Source: UBA1181 sp045600225 (GTDB taxonomy: Bacteria; Bacteroidota; Bacteroidia; Bacteroidales; Paludibacteraceae). From it: a stretch of 64,000 nt of DNA. The position numbers and the translations under genes are program-made. The notes below the pieces were generated by a model. That model ran no database searches and was not told the origin of the DNA. It saw only the letters and a program-made list of their open reading frames with translations. The stretch lies in NCBI GenBank assembly GCA_045600225.1, contig JAZRXL010000014.1, forward strand, positions 93,715 to 157,714, read 5' to 3'. Below, in pieces: positions 60,825 to 64,000 of this stretch. Numbering within the stretch: position 1 is the stretch's first letter; each line of letters starts with the position of its first letter.

Positions 60825-62618
60825 GTGGATAAGATTATCGTTTTAGACTTTGGTGGCCAGTATGCCCACCTGATAGCAAACAGAGTGCGTCGTTTGGGCG
60901 TTTTCACGGAGATCTGCTCCCCAACAGCTTCTGTAGAGGAGTTGGCTGGAGCAAAGGGTATCATCTATAGTGGTGGTCCTTCCAGTGTTTATGCCGAAGA
61001 TGCTCCTGAATATAACCCAGAGATCCTGAATATTGCTGTTCCTAAGTTGGGTATCTGCTACGGTCATCAGTTGATGGCTTCCCAGTTGGGTGGTACGGTT
61101 CGTCCTGGCAAGGTGAAGGAGTATGGTATTTCAGATCTCTTATTGAAAGAGCCTCAACACCCGTTGTTGAAGAATATCCCTGCCTCTTCTCCAATGTGGA
61201 TGAGTCACGGTGATGCAGTAGAGAAGCTTCCAGAAGGATATAAGATCATCGCATCTACCAAAGACTGCGAGATTGCTGCTGTGGCGAATGACAGCCGTAA
61301 GATTTATGGTATCCAGTTCCACCCTGAGGTGACCCACAGTAAGTTTGGTATGAATATCTTGGATAACTTCATCGATATCTGCGACTGCGAGCGTGCATGG
61401 AACATGAAGAGCTATATGCCTTTGATCTCCGAGAAGATCAAGCGTGAGGTGGGTGACCGCAAGGTCTTCTTGCTTGTCTCCGGCGGTGTGGATAGCACTG
61501 TGGCATTCGTCTTGTTGAATCGTGTGTTGGGCACCGATCGTGTGATGGGCTTGCACATCGACAACGGTATGATGCGTATGGATGAGTCGGCTAAGATCAT
61601 CGACTTCTTGAAGGCGGAGGGAATGAATAACTTACGCGTGGTGGATGCTACCAACTCGTTCTTGAGCCGATTGGAGGGTATCACTGCTCCTGAGCAGAAG
61701 CGTAAGATCATCGGCGCTACCTTCTTGGTGGTGAAGGATGAGGAGATGGCCAAGTTGAACTTGGATCCAAAGGAGTGGATGATCGCGCAAGGAACCATCT
61801 ACCCAGATACAATTGAGAGTGGAGGAACCAAGAATGCCGACTTGATCAAGACCCACCACAACCGTGTGAAGGAGGTGATGGATTTGATGGAGCAAGGTTT
61901 GTTGCTCGAGCCGTTGGCTGACCTTTACAAGGATGAGGTTCGTATGTTGGGCGAAGAGCTCGGTATTCCTCACAACTTGGTATGGAGACACCCATTCCCA
62001 GGCCCAGGCTTGGGCGTGCGTCTGCTTTGTACCGACGGCAAGGGTGAATTCGCGAAGGCGGAGGAAGTGCCTGGCTTGGCAGAATATTTGAAAGAGAATA
62101 AGATCGAGGGAAGAATCCTTCCTATCAAGAGTGTGGGTGTGCAGGGCGATGGCCGTACATACGCGCAACCATTCTTGTTGACCACACAAAACCTCACATG
62201 GAAGCAATGCGAGAAGTTCTCCACTGAGTTGGTGAACCGTTTCAAGGTGATCAACCGTGTGATTTGGCAAGTAGGTGCTGCTTCAGACGAGGAGCCTAAA
62301 TTGATCGCTCAATACGCTACCAAGGATAAGTTCGATACCTTGCGTAAGTTCGATAATATCTGTACCGAGTTTTTGCAGGAGAACGATTTGTACGAATCTA
62401 TTTGGCAAATGCCAGTCGTTTCGGTGCCTTTGACGGTAGCAAACAAGCCGTGTATCGTGATGCGTCCGGTAAATAGTTCCGAGGCGATGACCGCCAACTT
62501 CGCGGAGATCGACCAAAAGTTATTGGCTGGCCTATGGGGCAGATTCGTGGCAGAGGGCGCAGGCTCTTTGTGGTACGATGTGACACACAAGCCACCGGGA
62601 ACGATTGAGTGGGAGTAG
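60825..62618 (+). CDS. guaA: GMP synthase (glutamine-hydrolysing), long eukaryote-like form
   Basis: A 597-residue enzyme that aminates XMP to GMP. The glutaminase domain (1-190) has Cys78 in GICYGHQ and His166/Glu168 in FHPEVTH; the ATP-PPase loop is LVSGGVDST (217-225). The usual bacterial enzyme is about 510-525 residues. This one carries an extra subdomain in the C-terminal region (SIWQMPVVSVPLTVANKPCI, CIVMRPVNSSEAM) and ends HKPPGTIEWE, features I know from human GMPS. It starts with GTG 60825; no in-frame ATG lies upstream. The gene is clearly G+C-richer than its neighbours. Confidence 0.95.
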   Translation: MDKIIVLDFGGQYAHLIANRVRRLGVFTEICSPTASVEELAGAKGIIYSGGPSSVYAEDAPEYNPEILNIAVPKLGICYGHQLMASQLGGTVRPGKVKEYGISDLLLKEPQHPLLKNIPASSPMWMSHGDAVEKLPEGYKIIASTKDCEIAAVANDSRKIYGIQFHPEVTHSKFGMNILDNFIDICDCERAWNMKSYMPLISEKIKREVGDRKVFLLVSGGVDSTVAFVLLNRVLGTDRVMGLHIDNGMMRMDESAKIIDFLKAEGMNNLRVVDATNSFLSRLEGITAPEQKRKIIGATFLVVKDEEMAKLNLDPKEWMIAQGTIYPDTIESGGTKNADLIKTHHNRVKEVMDLMEQGLLLEPLADLYKDEVRMLGEELGIPHNLVWRHPFPGPGLGVRLLCTDGKGEFAKAEEVPGLAEYLKENKIEGRILPIKSVGVQGDGRTYAQPFLLTTQNLTWKQCEKFSTELVNRFKVINRVIWQVGAASDEEPKLIAQYATKDKFDTLRKFDNICTEFLQENDLYESIWQMPVVSVPLTVANKPCIVMRPVNSSEAMTANFAEIDQKLLAGLWGRFVAEGAGSLWYDVTHKPPGTIEWE

Positions 62619-62621
62619 TTC

Positions 62622-62654
62622 GAATTATGAATTAAGAATTTTGAATTATGAATT
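62622..62654 (+). repeat. 12-base direct repeat
   Basis: GAATTATGAATT occurs at 62622-62633 and 62643-62654, 9 bases apart, just after guaA. Confidence 0.6.
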
Positions 62655-62655
62655 G

Positions 62656-62686
62656 GAGGCATCTGATGAGGGTGCCTCTGGTTTTT
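62656..62686 (+). terminator. Intrinsic terminator of guaA
   Basis: GAGGCA (62656-62661) pairs with TGCCTC (62673-62678), followed by TGGTTTTT. Confidence 0.75.
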
Positions 62687-62699
62687 CAATAATTTATAT

Positions 62700-62707
62700 T
62701 ATCTTTG
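62700..62707 (+). promoter_or_regulatory. Promoter-like -7 element before the gene remnant
   Basis: Perfect TATCTTTG, 24 bases before ATG 62731. No clear -33 element. Confidence 0.4.
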
Positions 62708-62730
62708 GCTAACTTGACAAACGAGCAGGC

Positions 62731-62920
62731 ATGGATGTTTCCATAGTTTTCAAGTAAGTGTAAAGTAAAATTCCTCTCCAAGCATGGGTTAAGTGACTTT
62801 CTCAAAAAAATGGAAGACCTCGATGCGAAAGAGAGAAAAGAGTTCCTTGAGAAATATTGTCCAAACTACAAGACAGCGGCCAATGCCAAAAAAGCTTTAC
62901 AGCAACAGGTTGATTTTTAA
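62731..62920 (+). pseudogene. Remnant of a small gene, frameshifted
   Basis: ATG 62731 opens MDVSIVFK and then stops at 62755-62757. In another frame the same stretch continues protein-like: KVKFLSKHGLSDFLKKMEDL and DAKERKEFLEKYC, ending at TAA 62918-62920. One base change near 62745-62760 would join them into about 62 residues. The only ATG in the second frame is 62810 (36 residues). The sequence is charged and helical; I do not recognise the family. It could also be a true small gene starting at 62810. Confidence 0.35.
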
Positions 62921-62946
62921 ACTATAATTATTTCATTTCAAATCTC

Positions 62947-63874
62947 TTATATTTCATCTATTTCAGATAAAAAAATCTCATTCTGAATACAGCAAGAATT
63001 ATTGTTGCGGCGCTCTTTCACAAAACCATTAATACAATTATTTATGCGAAAGAAATCACCTACAAACTTACCTACCTTATCATATGGATAGTCATAATCA
63101 GACCAAACGTAAGAAGGGAATAAGTTACATTTACTATACTTATTAATGGAATTGTAAGAAAAGTTCTCGCAACAAATAGAAATCGTATCAATCCAAATTT
63201 TAAATTCATTATTTTGAGACAATTTGCTTACATTACAAAAAATATTATACTTAATTGTAGTATTAGAATCATCATCAACACACGACAAAAAATAACGCTT
63301 TTGAACATTTACATCGTCTGATATATCATGGCTATCTAAATTCGTATTGATACCCATATCATGAAAGTTCTTCGATATTTGAACAATACAATTCTGAAAA
63401 CGATCAAAAGAGACAGGTTTGCTATCTGTTTTTTTTATAAATAAAGCAACAAATAGAATTAATAAAAGATCCATTAAACCAAGAAACCACAACGCATTAT
63501 CATTGAACCAAATATATTCATGTTTATACGGATGCACATAAGGTAACGGCTGATTATTGATATCTTTTATAGACAATAAAACGGAATAATAACGATGGGG
63601 TCTTTTGGTGACGCCCGTATTATGAGTAAAGAGAACTTTTTTACCATTTAAAGTTTTTAACTCATCTACGTATTGATAATCAACCACATCATACTTTCGA
63701 ATTATTCCTTGTCCAGTAATCTCTAATTTAATCGAATTATCTTCAAATATAACATTAGAAACACATCCTTTGTCAATAGGGAATTCCTGAATATTTCTTA
63801 TAAAAATAAAAAAAAGAAAAACAAAGGATATGGCAAAAATTAAAATTATAGATATATACTCACGGTTCTTTCAT
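62947..63874 (-). pseudogene. Membrane protein gene of unknown function, with apparent 1-base frameshift at its 5' end
   Basis: The intact frame runs from the stop at 62947 to 63870 and beyond the GTG at 63687, with about 60 more open codons and no ATG. Those codons encode a transmembrane segment (ILIFAISFVFLFFIFI). ATG 63872-63874 is in another frame; removing one base near 63864-63865 would give MKEREYISIILIFA and join it to the rest, for about 308 residues. A second membrane segment (ALWFLGLMDLLLILFVALFI) is near the middle, and the C-terminal half is soluble with several cysteines. Codon use and G+C are far lower than elsewhere. No family recognised. Confidence 0.6.
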
Positions 63875-63945
63875 TTGAAACAAAAATTTTCTTCTTTTAT
63901 TTTTGCATACCTTGGGTATTATGCGATTTTTCCAAGGAAAATCTA

Positions 63946-63953
63946 TACATTTG
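63946..63953 (+). promoter_or_regulatory. Promoter -7 element facing out of the window
   Basis: Perfect TACATTTG. Downstream, GTGC-CGAA-GCAC (63963-63974) forms a small hairpin in the predicted 5' end of the transcript. The gene it serves lies beyond base 64000. Confidence 0.6.
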
Positions 63954-64000
63954 CACACAGCAGTGCCGAAGCACCGCTCGTTAGTGTTTCTCCTTTGACA

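Noticed and set aside
1..64000. Defence system, prophage, integrase or transposase
   Set aside because: I saw no recognisable nuclease, methylase, recombinase or phage structural gene; the two DNA-acting candidates (Smr domain, HD dGTPase) are housekeeping types.

Overview
The window is a 64 kb piece of a Bacteroidota chromosome, most probably order Bacteroidales. This rests on gene content and on the promoter type. The content includes a SusC/SusD pair with a surface glycan-binding lipoprotein, GldH, the DUF2027-Smr protein, DUF3467 downstream of rpoC, the malQ-type amylomaltase with two N-terminal starch-binding domains, and a PSP1 protein next to GldH. At least fifteen intergenic regions carry a TAnnTTTG -7 element, the Bacteroidota sigma-ABfr promoter, and there are no strong Shine-Dalgarno sequences. 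Most of the window is about 40-45% G+C by eye; guaA is clearly richer and the last 1.1 kb clearly poorer. Genus cannot be fixed from the sequence alone.

Layout. 1-8.7 kb: the end of rplL, a strong intergenic hairpin, rpoB, rpoC and DUF3467. 8.8-18.6 kb: a long plus-strand housekeeping run with a small secreted protein, rpe, comEC, a DHH phosphoesterase, two FKBP-like lipoproteins, a TrmH-type methyltransferase, a degenerate M23 protein, dxr, rseP and a TauE/SafE permease. 18.7-25 kb: mixed strands, with an unknown small protein, a CNNM-CBS membrane protein, tRNA-Lys, a split chromate transporter, queA, DUF2027-Smr, a 44-residue protein and a LysM/M23 endopeptidase. 25.2-33.6 kb: a tight minus-strand operon reading holB, PSP1/ricT-like, gldH, trmB, polyprenyl synthetase, an unknown gene and malQ, closed by two tandem terminators. 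33.8-42.4 kb: ABC-F ATPase, dgt, a secreted unknown, a stand-alone MetH reactivation-domain protein, a GPH-family symporter and a succinyl-CoA:acetate CoA-transferase. 42.5-56.7 kb: the accessory block, made of a 2345-residue protein with about 34 InlB-type repeats and a T9SS-like C-terminus, followed by a SusC/SusD/surface-glycan-binding trio with no glycosidase. 56.8-62.6 kb: tRNA-Leu, a type IIA topoisomerase A subunit, a TonB-C-domain protein, aroK and a long-form, eukaryote-like guaA. 62.7-64 kb: AT-rich sequence with two apparently broken genes and one outward-facing promoter.

How the genes work together. The central set covers transcription (rpoBC), isoprenoid synthesis (dxr, polyprenyl synthetase), envelope proteolysis and peptidoglycan turnover (rseP, M23 proteins), tRNA modification (trmB, queA) and fermentation to acetate, succinate or propionate (CoA-transferase). 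The 42.5-56.7 kb block looks like surface machinery: a very long repeat protein probably exported to the cell surface, and an outer-membrane glycan uptake system that must rely on enzymes encoded elsewhere.

The items most worth a second look are the giant repeat protein, the eukaryote-like GMP synthase in a compositionally distinct stretch, the frameshifted membrane gene at the 3' end, the degenerate M23 protein, the altered quinolone pocket of the topoisomerase, the inserted domain in the GPH transporter, and the attenuator-like hairpin in front of rpoB. I found no clear defence system, CRISPR array or complete mobile element.
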